Part shown: piece after piece, positions 6,575-7,233 of the stretch | Position numbering within the stretch: the stretch's first letter is position 1 | Layout of the letters: each line of letters starts with the position of its first letter | NCBI GenBank assembly: GCA_948468465.1 | Contig: CAOKJJ010000222.1 | Coordinates: 1-7,233 of the forward strand | Source: an uncultured Eubacterium sp. | GTDB lineage: Bacteria > Bacillota_A > Clostridia > Lachnospirales > Lachnospiraceae | Direction: 5' to 3' | DNA length: 7,233 nt | Position numbers and translations under genes: made by a program | Notes under the pieces: generated by a model | Database searches by the model: none | What the model was told of the DNA's origin: nothing | What the model saw: only the letters and a program-made list of their open reading frames with translations

Positions 6575-6603
6575 TTGACAATGTGGCAGGAGCATGATAG
6601 ATT
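6575..6603 (+). promoter_or_regulatory. sigma-A-type promoter for the structured RNA region
   Basis: A perfect TTGACA (6575-6580) and TAGATT (6598-6603, four of six consensus positions) are separated by exactly 17 bases. Transcription would begin near 6610, at the 5' edge of the run of stem-loops. It is the best housekeeping-type promoter match in the window. Confidence 0.6.
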
Positions 6604-6609
6604 ATAGGT

Positions 6610-6768
6610 AATGAAAAGCTTCAGTGCTTTTGCGGCGATAGAGAGGAGCTACCCGTCCCGACTTTGCGGGCAATAGAAATACAAAGAAGCTCTCTGCCTA
6701 TGGAATTATCATAGGACGGCTCCCAATCTTATTGAACATTAGTAGTTCAATAAGAATAAATTGCAATT
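6610..6768 (+). ncRNA. candidate structured RNA or leader upstream of the predicted nuclease gene
   Basis: No coding frame of note covers this stretch, yet paired segments are dense. AAAAGC (6614-6619) pairs with GCTTTT (6626-6631). GGAGC and CGTCC (6645-6649, 6654-6658) pair with GGACG and GCTCC (6714-6723). CCTATG (6697-6702) pairs with CATAGG (6710-6715), and an 11-bp stem closes at 6727-6755. AGAGAG (6640-6645) can instead pair with CTCTCT (6690-6695), and CCCG (6657-6660) with CGGG (6667-6670). These alternatives compete for the same bases, as in riboswitches and other regulatory RNAs. A palindromic AATTGCAATT follows at 6759-6768. I could not match it to T-box, SAM, cobalamin, c-di-GMP, THF, preQ1 or 6S RNA by eye. 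It could be a small RNA or the 5' leader of the nuclease-like gene. Confidence 0.4.
6727..6755 (+). repeat. perfect 11-bp stem-loop
   Basis: TCTTATTGAAC (6727-6737) and GTTCAATAAGA (6745-6755) are perfect reverse complements around a seven-base loop (ATTAGTA). A/T-rich and without a following T-run, it is not a terminator by itself. It could be a stable 3' element of the putative RNA or a dyad operator. Confidence 0.55.
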
Positions 6769-6769
6769 C

Positions 6770-6818
6770 GAAAAGAAAAGTGATGCCTGAGCCTAACAGC
6801 CCAGGCAATTTTCTTTTC
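6770..6818. terminator. strong two-part hairpin, probable (bidirectional) terminator/attenuator
   Basis: GAAAAGAAAA (6770-6779) is a perfect complement of TTTTCTTTTC (6809-6818). Inside it, GCCTGAGC (6785-6792) pairs with GCCCAGGC (6799-6806) with one mismatch around CTAACA. A GC core flanked by A-rich and T-rich arms is the layout of an intrinsic terminator that can work in both directions, although a C breaks the T-run. It ends about 20 bases before the next start codon and only a few bases before the ribosome binding site, so read-through would be needed to express that gene from the 6575-6603 promoter. Confidence 0.6.
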
Positions 6819-6838
6819 TGAAAGAGGAATAAAACGCT

Positions 6839-7233
6839 ATGAAAGATACAAGGCTGCTGGATAAATTTAACGAGATCAAACAGATTTTATGCAGATATGA
6901 TTATTATATCCATACATCGAAAAAAATCCTCCATCTGACAAACGGGGAATTAAAAATCCCGCATCTTATGGGCCTGCAGTACATTGCAAAGGAGGGAATG
7001 TTTGAAGGGGATCATGGGGTTTATATGATAAAATCGGGGCGGCTGCGCTATGATTCCATCGAAAAACTAATCCGGAAATATTATAAGCGGATTGAGAAAC
7101 AGGAGTCTATGGCGGCAATGGTTTATGGAAAAATTAACAACCTGCCACGAATCAATGAAATGCTGCGGACGGAATCTGTTTTGTATCTATATGATATTAC
7201 AGCAAACCCGGAGCTTCAGTTAAAGACAGATTA
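6839..7233 (+). CDS. PBECR4-like protein, predicted nuclease-fold family (partial, 3' end beyond window)
   Basis: Open from ATG 6839 to the window end, 131 codons plus two bases, with no stop; AAAGAGGA (6821-6828), ten bases ahead, is a good ribosome binding site. The N-terminus begins KDTRLLDKFNEIKQILCRYD and continues with a strand pair (YYIHTSKKILHL, ELKIPHLMGLQYI). Lysine-rich helices follow (about residues 75-90), and then VLYLYDIT. From memory this resembles PBECR4-domain proteins, placed by others in the barnase/EndoU/colicin E5-D/RelE-like nuclease superfamily and often found in phage and conjugative elements. The 'IPHL.GLQY' segment is the main reason for the call. There is no signal peptide or membrane helix, so it should be cytoplasmic. 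Catalytic residues cannot be judged because the C-terminal part is missing. Confidence 0.55.
   Translation, partial: MKDTRLLDKFNEIKQILCRYDYYIHTSKKILHLTNGELKIPHLMGLQYIAKEGMFEGDHGVYMIKSGRLRYDSIEKLIRKYYKRIEKQESMAAMVYGKINNLPRINEMLRTESVLYLYDITANPELQLKTD

Overview
The window looks like chromosomal or integrated accessory DNA from a low-to-mid GC Firmicute, most likely a gut Clostridium or Lachnospiraceae-type bacterium. The reasons are AGGAGG-type ribosome binding sites, the codon use, a Bce-type two-component/ABC transporter module, a YtfQ-type sugar-binding lipoprotein, and the similarity of the last protein to ones common in that group. The assignment is an inference from style; no 16S or other marker gene is present.

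Layout. (1) 1-280: a near-perfect 66-bp hairpin element closes all three forward frames. It is followed by an open frame without a good start that looks like the 3' end of a broken or displaced gene. (2) 277-1422: a complete YtfQ-like sugar-binding lipoprotein, overlapping the upstream frame by ATGA, with no permease or sugar ATPase beside it. (3) 1423-1737: a 315-base gap holding a promoter with 11-bp-phased direct repeats, a short putative leader RNA ending in a good intrinsic terminator, and a fragment resembling the C-terminal end of an XRE/HTH_3 regulator. (4) 1738-6470: a complete Bce-type module on the + strand: response regulator, intramembrane-sensing histidine kinase, ATPase and ten-helix FtsX-type permease. 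A response-regulator-type operator, a promoter and a leader hairpin lie between the kinase and the transporter genes. (5) 6471-6838: 368 bases without a convincing gene, but with a sigma-A-type promoter, several strong stem-loops with mutually exclusive pairings, and a terminator-like hairpin. (6) 6839-7233: the first 131 codons of a protein resembling the PBECR4 family (a predicted nuclease-fold family found in mobile elements), cut by the window end.

How the genes work together. In known Bce systems the permease BceB carries a large external domain that engages a cell-envelope-active peptide antibiotic. Transport activity signals through the kinase BceS, which has almost no external domain of its own, and phosphorylated BceR turns on the transporter promoter. 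Everything that circuit needs is visible here, including an inverted-repeat operator close to the known BceR motif immediately upstream of the transporter genes. The peptide recognised cannot be read from the sequence. The sugar-binding protein appears to belong to a different, upstream unit. The promoter, structured RNA, terminator and predicted nuclease at the right end form a separate unit and are the least explained part of the window.
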